Source: Vicia villosa (Eukaryota > Streptophyta > Magnoliopsida > Fabales > Fabaceae). Taken from it: a stretch of DNA of 64,000 bases. Every line of letters begins with the position of its first letter. Positions within the stretch are counted from its first letter, which is position 1. The stretch is taken from assembly GCF_029867415.1 (NCBI RefSeq), contig NC_081183.1, positions 138,779,951 through 138,843,950 of the forward strand. Direction: 5' to 3'. Below, piece by piece: positions 40,015 to 50,657 of the stretch. Below the pieces are notes generated by a model. The model saw only the letters and a list, made by a program, of their open reading frames with translations, was not told the origin of the DNA and made no database searches. Position numbers and translations under genes: made by a program.

Positions 40015-40725
40015 ATCACCACCAAAACAGTGATGACCATAAGAAAAAACGTGTCCATCCACTTTGCCATTTTTGCCGGGGAAGAAGAGAAAATAATTAT
40101 GAGATAGAAATTTGGGAAACGAGTGAAATTTGATGTGAGAATTTATGAAAAAAAATGAGGGGTATTTATAGAGTGAAAAGAAGGATGGAGACGTTGGGAA
40201 ATGAAGTGATACCGTACAAAAAAGGAAAATTTGAGTGGTAGTAGGATTTGAAAGAAAGTGTATGGTAGGGTTTGAAAAGAAAGATGTATGGAATAAAGTT
40301 AGGATTTGATTTGAAAGAAAGAGATTTGAAAAGAAAGGAAAAGATTTGAAAACAATAGTATAGTACAAAAATTAGTGGGAAACAAAAACTAATAATAATT
40401 TAATTGTTACCAGTACAGTCTGAATCCCTGGACTCTGCGCCTGCAAAAATTTAATTCTGTACCAATTGCGTCAGTACTATTTATCTGCAAATAAATCTCA
40501 AATAAACAGCGTGTGTGAAGTTATAAACAGTACTTGGTGTTTGTGTAAGAATAAATTCAACAGCGAACCAAAATACCGTATAAAAGATTCTAAAAAAAGC
40601 TGAGTATTCATAAAATCAGGATATTTATGAAATAAAATCCAAGATTATATGAAACTCCCAATTTTTAGACAGAAGTCTGTTGCCTTCTCTCTGAAAAAGA
40701 TGCGGGCAAATTTTGGGGTATAACA
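40015..40725 (-). mobile_element. Ogre X 3' LTR, last part (U3 side)
   Basis: The LTR resumes after the ATCAC target duplication and reaches its start TGTTATACCCC at 40725. TATAAATA at 40163-40170 (minus) is the likely core promoter. Collinear with 2.3-2.98 kb of the first LTR. Confidence 0.8.
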
Positions 40726-40999
40726 GTTGCCCTTATTCAATCTTCTTAAACCTGAAGAGACCGATTGAAATCTGAAGGTAGAAGATGATTGAATATTTAG
40801 ATTCCCAGAAAATTTGCACTTACCTCCACCATAAGTGATGCTGGAATTTGTATTGAATGCGGCCTGATAAATATTGTTGGGATCAAAACATTACCTGAGA
40901 TGGGCTTTCAGATGCCATCTAGAGAATGTGTTGATGGTTTGTTCATCAGAATGAATCCATTGATTATATCTTGATGAAGGATTTGAAAACCTCTGTGTT

Positions 41000-41447
41000 G
41001 ACCGTTACGGAACCGTCCGAGGTTACCGCTTTAGATCTTGGAAGGTTGATCGTTACAGAACCGTCCGAGGTGTCCGCTTTGAAAGTTGATCGTTATGGAA
41101 CCATCCGAGGTGTCCGCTTTTAGATCTTGAAGGTTGATTGCTTTAAGGAACCGTCTGAGGTATCGACTTAGTTCTGAAGGTAGATCATTAAGGAAACGTC
41201 CAAGGTATCGACTTAGATCTGAAGGTAGATCATTAAGAAAACGTCCAAGGTATCGACTTAGATCTGAAGGTAGATCATTAAGGAACCGTCCAAGGTATCG
41301 ACTTAGATCTGAAGGTAGATCATTGAGGAAACGTCCAAGGTATCGACTTAGATCTGAAGGTAGATCATTAAGGAACCGTCCAAGGTATCGACTTAGATCT
41401 GAAGGTAGATCATTAAGGAACCGTCCAAGGTATCGACTTAGATCTGC
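41000..41447. repeat. 45-bp tandem array in the Ogre X 3' UTR
   Basis: About seven clean units (GGTAGATCATTAAGGAACC, GTCCAAGGTATCGACTTAG) from 41134, preceded by diverged units with GTTACGGAACCGTCCGAGG. Because 45 is a multiple of three, it gives a repetitive 110-codon open frame on the plus strand, which I regard as spurious. Confidence 0.9.
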
Positions 41448-42635
41448 GTTGCTTATTTTGAGTTGATAGGTGGTTTGAAAAGAGAGAACTCTTCAGTTTG
41501 AATCTTTGGTTCTGAGAAGAATGTCTGTCTGAATAGAACCCGGGAAAATATTGCATGCGATCGAGAATAACTTGCTGAGGATATTCGTTTACCTGAAAAC
41601 CAAGTTAGTAACATGCAATACCATGATGTATGTAATGTATATGTTGAAATTCTCAAACTAAGTTAGAATCGTGCATGTTATGTATGCGTTTGTCATGAAT
41701 CATTATATGCTATGCATGAATATGCGTATGATGTATGCAGTATGGACATGACTTATGCAGTTTAGAGCGTATCAAACTTCTGGTTGGGAAAATAAATCCC
41801 TGTTTGTTATTTTGGAAATGAAGGCATTATGACCGTTGATGATCTTTTCTATCTTGTTCGAGTGTACTTAGCTGGGAAACTTCCTTACGGACCAGGGTGC
41901 TCTATTGAGGGATCTTTGACTACCGCTCGAGGATGAAGGTAATTTGAAAGTTCTGATTTTGATGCACCTTGAATGGGAATAAGAAAGATGTGTAATCCTC
42001 CGATGCACTATTTGATCAAACCTTGGTGTGGAGGATCACGCCTTCTAGGGATAGTGATCTTGAACAGCTCTGCTGGGGAATAAGGTTTCTCGAATCACTT
42101 CGTTGGAGAGAAAAATCTCATTGAGGAATCTGCTTGAGAAACGTATCTCTGTTGGGGAACTTTTCTTCTGATGCTAATTTCGGGATGATGTCCAGATGAT
42201 TGGGACATTACCTGAATGCTATTCCTGTTTTTCTTATAAACATCAATCATATTCAAATGCATATGTTCATTCGAAATTATCATTGGGACGTTTACGCGTT
42301 CAAAAACAGAAAAATTGAAAACATTGATTTTGAGCATGAACTGTATTGATTTTGAAAGAGAGCCATAATAGGCGGATTAGTACAAGGAGACAAAAATCCT
42401 AGTAGTAGGAAGTTGTAATAAAACTTTGAAAAGTACTTATAAAGGGAAATAGCTATGTGAAAACAATCCAGTTAAGTTTCAATTCTGCTATTGCCAATCT
42501 GTCTTCGAGTATCTCATCCCTCGCTTGTTGGAAGAAAGTGATTGGACTGATTGGTGCCTTTGATGTGTTGAACCTTGAAGGTGAGTAGGTAGCCAAACGG
42601 GACATAGACGTACGCTTTGTTCCCTAACTTTTGCT

Positions 42636-42781
42636 TAGGCTGCCTTTTCAGGTTTTCAGCCTACCGGGATAATTATTATTATTTTTTAATCTCTAATTTT
42701 TTCCTGGATCGCCCTTTCAGGTTTTCAATCCACCGAGACGCTCATTTTTGCCTAAGTTGCCCTTTCAGGTTTTCAACTTAG
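42636..42781 (-). other. Three tandem hairpins downstream of Ogre X pol
   Basis: Stems TAGGCTG/CAGCCTA (42636-42663), TGGATCG/CAATCCA (42705-42732, one mismatch) and CTAAGTTG/CAACTTAG (42752-42781, perfect 8 bp). The three loops are almost the same (CCCTTTCAGGTTTT). The last starts only 12 bases beyond the pol stop codon. Confidence 0.75.
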
Positions 42782-42792
42782 CGAGCTTTTCT

Positions 42793-44455
42793 TTAAGCGA
42801 AGTACTTTTTGACTATGTCTGCATTTACAGGGTGTGGGAAATCCTCGCCGTCCATAGTGGTAAGCAACATGGCTCCGCCGGAGAATACTTTCTTGATTAC
42901 AAATGGTCCCTCATAAGTGGGAGTCCACTTGCCCCTGGGGTCGCCCTGTGGTAAGATGATACGTTTGACAACCAAATCACCGGTTTGATATGCCTGACTT
43001 TTGACTTTCTTGTTGAAGGCCTTGATCATACGTTTTTGGTATAACTGACCATGACAAATAGCCGCAAGCCTCTTCTCATCAATCAAATTTATCTGGTCCA
43101 ACCGAGTCTGAATCCAATCGTCTTCGTCTAGATCGGCTTCTTTCATAATCCTTAGGGAAGGAATCTGAATTTCAATTGAAAGAACTGCCTCCATACCATA
43201 GACTAAGGAAAATGGAGTTGCCCCTGTTGAAGTACGCGCTGATGTGCGATAACCATGAAGAGCAAAAGGTAACATCTCATGCCAGTCTTTGTAGGTTACT
43301 GTCATCTTTTGTATGATCTTCTTGATGTTCTTGTTGGCAGCTTCTACCGCGCCATTCATCTTTGGTCGATATGGGGATGAATTATGATGTTTGATCTAGA
43401 ACTGCGTGCAGAGTTCGGTAATCATCCTGTTATTTAAATTTGTGCCATTGTCTGTGATGATCCTTTCAGGGATGCCATACCGACAAATGAGATTGTGCTT
43501 GATAAACCGGGCCACAACATTCTTGGTGACAGAAGCAAACGAGGCTGACTTTACCCATTTTGTGAAGTAGTCAATAGCGACCAGGATAAAACGATGTCCA
43601 TTGGAGGCAGTAGGTTTGATTTCTCCAATCATATCAATACCCCACATTGCAAAAGGCCAAGGAGCCGTCAAGACATTTAATGGGACTGGAGGTACATGTA
43701 CTTTGTCGGCATATATCTGGCATTTGTGACAAGTTCTGGAGTGATGATGGCAGTCTGTCTCCATGGTAGACCAATAATAACCTGCTCTTAAGATCTTTTT
43801 AGTCATTGTATGTCCACTTGAATGAGTACCAAAGGCACCATCGTGTATATCTTCCATAATCTGTTCCGCTTCCTTCTTGTTCACACAACAAAGCAGAGTC
43901 GAGTCATGGTTGCGCTTGTACAGGATTCTGTTACTCAGAAAGAATTTGGCAGCAAATCTTCTTAGAAACTTTCTATCATTAATGGATGCCCCTTCAGGAT
44001 ACTCCTGGGCTTCGAGATATCTTTTTACTTCATGGAACCATGGTTTTTCTTCCACTCCTTCAGTATTGACCTCATTGCAATAGGCTGGTTCATACTATCT
44101 GTAAATGGTGATCATTGGCGCTTCATTGTCTCACCTGACTTTGAACATAAATGACATGGTAGCTAGGGCATCAGCTAGTTGATTTTCTTCTCGCGGGATA
44201 TGTTCAAAAGTGATTTCTTCAAAGTAAGGAATCAAACTCAGCACATATTCTTTGTAAGGAATTGGATTCGGGTGCTTCGTGTCCCATTCCCCTTTAACTT
44301 GATAAATTACAAGGGCCGAGTCCCCGTATACCTCCAGGAACTTGATTCTCAGATCGATTGCAGCTTTGAGACCCATAATACATGCTTCATGCTCGGCTAT
44401 ATTGTTAGTGCAGTTGAAACATAATCTGGCAGTGAATGGTGTATGTCCTCCTGCA
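42793..44455 (-). pseudogene. Ogre X pol, C-terminal half: RNase H and integrase
   Basis: Ty3/gypsy order, one continuous frame from 44526 to 42793 interrupted only by nonsense codons (two near 44.1 kb, one near 43.39 kb). RNase H keeps the acidic residues in NNIAEHEACIMGL and YGDSALVIYQVKG and a later Asp in QLADALATM. The integrase has an HHCC finger (HTMTKKILRAGYYW to CHKCQIYA), the first Asp in WGIDMIGEI, the second in IITDNGTN and the Glu in NGAVEAANKN, so the DDE set is intact. The C terminus ends NADIVKKYFA. RT, protease and gag are absent: the gene is cut at the palindromic junction at 44446-44461, inside the RNase H start. Confidence 0.88.
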
Positions 44456-44461
44456 GGAGGA
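44446..44461. other. Palindromic head-to-head junction of two Ogre elements
   Basis: TCCTCCTGCAGGAGGA is a perfect 16-bp palindrome. To its left, pol reads on the minus strand (RNase H); to its right, the last codons of an Ogre pol read on the plus strand, followed by its 3' UTR. Both coding frames pass into the palindrome, so the joint lies within it. Confidence 0.8.
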
Positions 44462-44542
44462 GCCTTAATACTCACGACTATGGATGGAGAAGAATTCACC
44501 CGTCCTGTGAACGTCGACGCAGTCAATAAATACTTCGCCTAA
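44456..44542 (+). pseudogene. Ogre Y pol, last 28 codons
   Basis: Plus-strand reading GGALILTTMDGEEF to NKYFA then TAA at 44540-44542. It aligns with the C terminus of the minus-strand pol of Ogre X (GGAMLLTTMDGEDF to KKYFA), so it is the end of a related but distinct pol gene; the rest is missing. Confidence 0.8.
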
Positions 44543-44562
44543 ATAATTAAAAGAACAGCTCG

Positions 44563-44711
44563 CTAAGTTGAAAACTCGCAAAGAGCGACTTAGGCAAAAA
44601 AGAGCGTCTCGGTGAATCGAAAACTCGAAAGGGCGATTCAGGCAAAAGTTAGAGACATAAAAAATAAATAATCAATCCCGGTAGACTTAAAACCCGAGAG
44701 GGGTAGTTTAC
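44563..44711 (+). other. Three tandem hairpins downstream of Ogre Y pol
   Basis: Stems CTAAGTTG/CGACTTAG (44563-44593, one G-T pair), TGAATCG/CGATTCA (44613-44640, perfect) and GTAGACT/AGTTTAC (44681-44711, one G-T pair). Loops keep the AAAAC...AAAGGG or close form, and each hairpin is followed by a GCAAAA motif. The order and sense match the Ogre X hairpins read on its own strand. Confidence 0.75.
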
Positions 44712-45559
44712 GCAAAAGTTAGGGATATATGGCAAGTAACTGTGTTCAGGACAAACTTGATCATTCAAAAATCCATAGCGGAGTATTCATCAGCAGTAGG
44801 TCATCTTCTACGAAGCACGAATATAGCGCAACTCGGAGTGGAAGGGAAAGATAACGGTCGTCACGTTTCATCGTAGCCCTTTTCCCGAAAAATTACCAAT
44901 TCCCAACTTTGTAAATACTCCATGGAATCAAGCATTTGGCTGATTACCATTCCATATATAATAATTTGAGCCTTGTGCCTTTCTTTGCAAATCGAGTCTT
45001 ATTCAGTTTCTTCAAACGCATTTTAAGTTTAAACAGTCATTTTCTTGAAACAAATGTTTTCATAAAATAAAAATGAATTTACTTGCAAAAATAAAGGTGA
45101 AATTTCTTTCTAAGGTTTACAAACAATAGGAAGAATGCAAACAGTTGCTCCGAGAACGGTTGAGACTCCGGGAACCAAGATTTCCCCATGAGGTCGCTTT
45201 GCGAATATCTCCCGATGATGGACCTTCACTTTAATTCATATTACTCACTTCGGACAGCGGACAACTGATAACTAGGTATTCCCAACAGAGTTCGAACTAC
45301 AAGAAGAGGACATCTTCTGATCAACAAGATTCAAGTCGTATCATAGGATGTTACATCCGCGACAATTCTATTCACATTCACTTTGCATTTCATAATCATC
45401 GTAATATTCATGCATTTTGTCTCACACCATATTTGCGTAATGAGAGAGTCTAGCCAGGTTTTGATCGTGTTAATACCCAAATTACTTGGACATATACTCG
45501 AGATTCCCCTGCAAAGTTGTGAAAGGGTTTTCTTCTTCATAAAGAAGGTTCATACACCC

Positions 45560-46370
45560 AAATTCCCCAAGCAAGTCAACAAATGGTAGTCTCCCTCAAA
45601 GAGATTAGTTTGTTCACTTTTGGAGTTCCTCAGCCAAGATTCTCCCGCAGAGTGACACTCGACAGTCTTCTTCAGATGAGATAGTCTGTTTCGCATTTTG
45701 GAATTCCCCACAGGGTCGATGAGCGGTTCTCTTCCCCAAGAAGTGTGGATTCCCCGACATAATTGACAAGTGGTAGTTTTTCCTCCTGGAAAACAGTTTG
45801 GTATTTCCCCAGCAGGGTCAAGAGATGCCACTTTTCGTCAAAGAAAATAATTTGGAATCTCCCCAGCAGATTGACAAATGATCCCCAGCGGAGTCAGTGA
45901 ATGGCAGTCTCTTTCGGCAAAAGACAGTTCACTCACTTTTTCGAACAAAAATAACGAATGGCAGCCTTCTTCATGAAGACAGTTCGTTTCGCTTAAAGAT
46001 TCCTCAACAAAGTCAGCAAATGGCAGTCTCTTTCGACAGAAGACAGTTTGCTCACTTTCTTTTCACAGCAGGGTCAACAAATGGCAGTCTCTCCTAGTAG
46101 AAGATAGTTTGTTCCCCTAGCAATTGGCAAATGGCAGTCTTTCCCCAAGGAAAGACAGTTTGTCTGATAAATATTCAAGAAATCGACAAATGGCAGTTTC
46201 TTTAAACAGTTTGTTTGTTTCTGAGATGTTTCATCCCTTTCAAAGTCGACAAATGGCGGTTTCTCCTCTTAGGAAAACAGTTTGTTGGTTCCCTGGCACA
46301 AGTCGATGAATGTGGGTTTTCACCCCGAAAACAGTTCGTCCGCTTTCAGGCAAAGTCATTAGCCCCTCAA
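45560..46370 (+). repeat. Diverged tandem repeats with an AAATGGCAGTCT motif
   Basis: Ten or more units of irregular length (about 50-75 bases) built on ACAAATGGCAGTCTCTTTC, GAAGACAGTTTG and CCCCAGCAGAGTC. Divergence among units is high, suggesting an old array. Confidence 0.7.
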
Positions 46371-46429
46371 AAAGATCACGAGGCCATATGACATTCTTTC
46401 AAAGACGTCAAGTCGAAAGGAAAGATGGT

Positions 46430-46657
46430 GAAGTTTCTTTATTACCATCAAATGCCGTCTCATCTCCAAGTGCTGATGAGAAGTTTGATGAGGAAACAAA
46501 CCTTTGAAGTTTCTTTATTACCATCAAATGGCGTCTCATCTCCAAGTGCTGATGAGAAGTTTGATGAGGAAACAAACCTTTGAAGTTTCTTTATTACCAT
46601 CAAATGGCGTCTCATCTCCAAGTGCTGATGAGAAGTTTGATGAGGAAACAAACCTTT
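46430..46657 (+). repeat. 76-bp tandem array, three units
   Basis: Units start at 46430, 46506 and 46582 with GAAGTTTCTTTATTACCATC and are almost identical, so this expansion is recent. Located 360-590 bases inside the PPT. Confidence 0.9.
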
Positions 46658-47017
46658 GGAAATTTCTCTTTATCTGAGATATTGTCCAAAATCACAACTT
46701 AGACCAGTTTCGAGATGCAGACATCCGAAACAAGGGGAGGTTGCTTGCCTTTTTCTAAGTGTCAACACTTAGTTAAAGAAGATGGATTGCGCATCCTACA
46801 TTGCCATCCATTCACCAGAATCCACATGACGTATTCCTACAGGAGTTTGTCTCCTCATCCCCCGCTAAGTGCGATAACGGGATCAGTTCATGTAAAGATT
46901 TCATCAATTACAACATCTCAGGAGCGCCCAAAATTCGGGCATTCTTTGATATTTAAGTCTCTTTCACGCAGGAGAGATCGAGATATCAATCTCTCTCCCT
47001 CCAGATAAAAGAAACTT

Positions 47018-47030
47018 AAATAGGGGCATC
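47018..47030 (+). other. PPT of Ogre Y
   Basis: AAATAGGGGCATC directly before the LTR start TGTCATACCC at 47031. Confidence 0.85.
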
Positions 47031-48574
47031 TGTCATACCCTAATTTTTGACCCCCCTGAGATGACATATCTTCAGGATTTTCATCAGGTCAAAACAAGTA
47101 CCCAGAGCAGTCATTTCTTCATCTGGCATTCAATCAAGGATGTTCAAAGACAAGAAAACTCAGGCAAAGGATCAATCAATAGAAGGATTAGTCTCTAACA
47201 CAATCATAGGACTCAAAAGCTTCATTTTTATATTCACCTATGATTGACTAGACACCCAGTCATCTGAGTACAGGTTTACTCAGGTTACCAAACTAGGGTT
47301 TTTGAGCCTATCAAGGACTAAAATCAGGGATCACCTTTGGGAAACCCTAAAAAGCCCCAGGGGATCATTCAAAGACATCAATCATCTACAAATAGCTCAT
47401 ATGACAAGATCCACTGGACATTACACCTCAATTCAAAGCCTATAGTCATCATTTTCATCTGGTCGACAATTAGGGTTTTGGACCTAATTCACCAGGATAG
47501 TTGACTTTTAATCAGGGAATGGATCCAAAACTCAAGACATGATTCAAGAACCTCTACTACCTCAATATAACCCATTTACATCACTCATTTGAGGAGAAGA
47601 TCTTAATTCCACACAAAAGTCCAAAATCTCACTTTATTTGGAAAAAGTCAACTGTATGGGATCACCTTTGACTTTTAAGATTTTTGGTCAAACCATGACT
47701 TTCAAAGATCAATATCATCAATATATGGATATTAAAGTCATTTGACCAAAGAAATTCAAGAAGAATCATCAAGGAGCGAAAAGTCGGGAATTAGGGTTTT
47801 TGAGGGCATTGTGGGAACTCAAAATTTCACCTACACAACTCAAAAAACTTCCAACATGAAAGTTGTAGATCTTGCAAAATAAAACAACATCTTACATAGG
47901 AACTTTTTTCAAAAGATCAACCATTTAAGAGATTTGGAATTTTCAAGCTTTAGGTTATAAAAACTTAGAAATTTTTCTAAGTGTTTTTTACCTAGTTTTC
48001 ATCCAACTTTGGGCTCATTTTTCACAATTTTCCCAAATGATTCTGAAGAAACCCCAAACTAATGATTTGAAGTAGATGTTTAGGGCTTTCCAAATTGTGT
48101 TCAACCTTCCCCAAATTCATTTTGAGCTAAGAGTTATGCTTGTTCAAAGTTGGCACCATGAAGTAAAATTATAGGTCATGCATCATTTTTGAACTTTGCA
48201 ATTTTGTGCACATGACCTCACTTATGGATGCTACACGACCCATAACACATCTGAAAACATGCCATGCATTCATTTCCACCATGACATGAGAATTGAGGAA
48301 GATTCCCAAAACAAGAACATGTGATTATGTAATGATTACATTTGGGAATTTATGGCAAATTGATGAATCACCCAAGGAATCTTCTCACCAACCAATTAGA
48401 GCTCACTCTGCATCAGAAATGTTCCCTAAGATCAGATAGAATCAAGGGATGGGGAGCTGGCTCGAAAATGCAATGATCACACTTAGATATTCTTTGAAAT
48501 TTCTTCATGACCAAGAAACCAAAACCCTCCCATTAAGCAAGCTCACTCTCTCAATCAGTACTGAACCATTTGCC

Positions 48575-48583
48575 TATAAATAG
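48575..48583 (+). promoter_or_regulatory. TATA box of the Ogre Y LTR
   Basis: TATAAATAG in GCCTATAAATAGAGGGC, about 1.54 kb into the LTR, followed about 30 bases later by a CA-rich likely start (CATTCAGAAAACACACC). Confidence 0.65.
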
Positions 48584-49536
48584 AGGGCTCTTTCTCATTC
48601 AGAAAACACACCAAAGCAACCATATTCCTTGCTTTCTCTTTCTCTCCTCTTGCTTATTGGTTTTTCAAAGTTCTTTGGCAAGAAGAATCGTTTTCTTCAA
48701 ACCAGAGCTTATCTTTGGAAAGTAAGCATTCTAACATCTCAAAGGGGTTCATTTGAGGTGATCCAAGCACCTGGATCACTTCTGTAAGTGGAGGAACACC
48801 ATTGTTGCTTTCACTTTGGAGCACTTGCAGTTGGAGGACCACAGAGCAATTCAGGAGGTTCCAAGCAAGGTCAAGCATCCAGGCACATTCCTTAAGGTGT
48901 AGTGAAGCTATTCAGATGGTCGCAGCTCATCTGTAACTGCAGATTCATCATCCTCCATGTTCACTTGAAGCTCAAATCGAGGGAGTCGAGTAGAGCAATT
49001 CAGAAGGTTTGAGGCCACAACAAGCATCCAGTTAGCATCACTGAATCCCAAGGAAGCTTTTAGGATCATTCATACAAGCCCAGGTGCTCTCTAACATCCT
49101 CACGATCTTCATTTTCAGAGGTAAGTTTCTCAACTCCACCTCTTTAATTCGTGTACCTTTTTGGTTAAAACTCAATACCATTTCATTCAGCATCATCAGA
49201 GGATTAAAAACCCTCTATCATCAGTCATTTATACTTCAGTATAGCCATTTAATTTGAATTTGAAATTTTAGGGTTCTTCACGTATTTTAGATAATTCAGT
49301 AGATATAGTTAATATAAATTCATATTAGTTACATATCTGGAATCGTGAGTGAATTTAGAGCAAGTTTGGTCTTTACATCTTTGCAAATGGTTGAGAGTTG
49401 AGAGAGTTCAGAATTTCAAAAAATCTGAAAGCTTGAGGTTGAAGATGACAATGGTGGTGGCGCGCAAAATTCAAATTCAAGGCTAAAGTTTATTTTATAT
49501 TGAATGGTAGTTGTTTCATAAACGACTAAAACGTGA

Positions 49537-49596
49537 TAGCCCAGTGGTAAAGAGTGTTTGTGTGTTGAGCGTGCCCAAGGTCTGGGGTTCGAATCC
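49537..49596 (+). promoter_or_regulatory. tRNA-like module 1 in the Ogre Y LTR (A and B boxes)
   Basis: A-box-like TAGCCCAGTGGT at 49537-49548 and a perfect B box GGTTCGAATCC at 49586-49596, 49 bases apart. GGGG-TTCGAAT-CCCC forms a T-arm-like stem-loop. No pairing acceptor stem is visible, so it is not an intact tRNA gene. Sense orientation, about 1 kb downstream of the TATA box. Confidence 0.6.
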
Positions 49597-49701
49597 CCCT
49601 CGCCCCAGACCTTTTGATTTTATCTTCTTTTTTTTTGCTTCTATACACTTGAATAACATATGTATTGCAACGAAACCATTATATTGTCACCAAGCGCGCG
49701 T

Positions 49702-49755
49702 TGGCTCAGTGGTGTTGTTTTGGGACTGGTAACATAAAGGGCGTGGGTTCAAACC
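49702..49755 (+). promoter_or_regulatory. tRNA-like module 2 in the Ogre Y LTR
   Basis: TGGCTCAGTGGT at 49702-49713 and GGTTCAAACC at 49746-49755, 44 bases apart as in real tRNA genes. CGTGG/CCATG can pair around the loop. No acceptor stem seen. Confidence 0.55.
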
Positions 49756-50657
49756 ATGGTGAGACCAAAACATTATTTTTACCACTAATTTCCTTCATTT
49801 ATCTCACAACTTCACACAATTAATTCACCTATCAAATTAAATCATTTTCACTTCATTTTTCACACACTTGTTATTTAATATACCTATTTCATGAATAATA
49901 AAAAAAAATCATAAAAATATTATTTATTTCATATATTTTAATTAGGTTTAAAATAGTATGTTTTAAGTGTTTTCTTAAATACTTTAAAAATATATATTTT
50001 CATTTTTGTTTTAACCTAATTATCTTGTAAATAATTTTATGATAAAACCCTAATCATTTAGGTCTTAATTAGGTATAGATTTCATCTTTGCCTTAATTAA
50101 GTTGACTTTTGTCAATGTTCAAAACTGTTTTCAGTCTCCAATTAAACTGATGATTAAGGTTTTCAAACAACAAAACCTTATATCATTTCAATCGTTTTCA
50201 ACTGTTTCTCATAAACAGTAAATCATTTTTAAGTGGGCCTCTAATAGAGTGTAAGTCCCAACACCTTTTTCTTTTCTTAGTTTGTTTTCAAAAACTGTAT
50301 TTACAAAATCTTCTTTCTGTTTTCAAAACATTCTTCTGGTATTTGAAGGGCATTATTCCCGGTGAAACTCTTCAGATACCTATGTGACCTATGTCCATCT
50401 TCACTTCTTTTGTTTTCAAAAAACCATTAACTGTTTATCATATATATTCAACTGTTATCCATCAACTGTTGGTGAGGCTTTGTACATACTTCTTCAAAGG
50501 CCTCCACTCCATCCAGGTTAGGCTTTACAAGCTTTCAATTTACAGTCTTTATTTAAATTACTGTCAAATATAAACTGTGCATATATTTGTTTAGAACTAC
50601 GTCTGAGTCTAAACCTTAGGACAGTTAAACTATATATATTATAGGAATATGACCTAG

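Larger units (their letters stand above)
40726..42792 (-). other. PPT and 3' UTR of Ogre X
   Basis: PPT TTGAATAAGGGCAAC (minus) at 40726-40740, then non-coding DNA up to the pol stop at 42793. Holds a 45-bp tandem array (41000-41447) and three tandem hairpins next to pol (42636-42781). Confidence 0.8.
44543..47017 (+). other. 3' UTR of Ogre Y
   Basis: Non-coding. Starts with three tandem hairpins (44563-44711), runs through AT-rich DNA, then diverged tandem repeats (45.55-46.37 kb) and a 76-bp array (46430-46657), and ends at the PPT. Short open frames here are by-products of the repeats. Confidence 0.8.
47031..50657 (+). mobile_element. Ogre Y 3' LTR, first part
   Basis: Starts TGTCATACCCTAATTTTTG after a PPT. 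It continues beyond the gag-only insertion at 62711 and past the window end, so it exceeds 4.9 kb. The ATTCCCGGTGAAAC motif is present on both sides of the insertion (50356 and 62.78-62.87 kb), supporting one split LTR. No gene within; two tRNA-like modules lie at 49.53-49.77 kb. Confidence 0.8.

Noticed and set aside
41134..41466. 110-codon repetitive open frame (plus)
   Set aside because: It is an artefact of a 45-bp tandem unit, divisible by three, in the non-coding 3' UTR of an element on the other strand.
49537..49755. Genuine tRNA genes
   Set aside because: B boxes are good but no acceptor stems pair and the anticodon arms are unclear; kept as pol III-like modules only.
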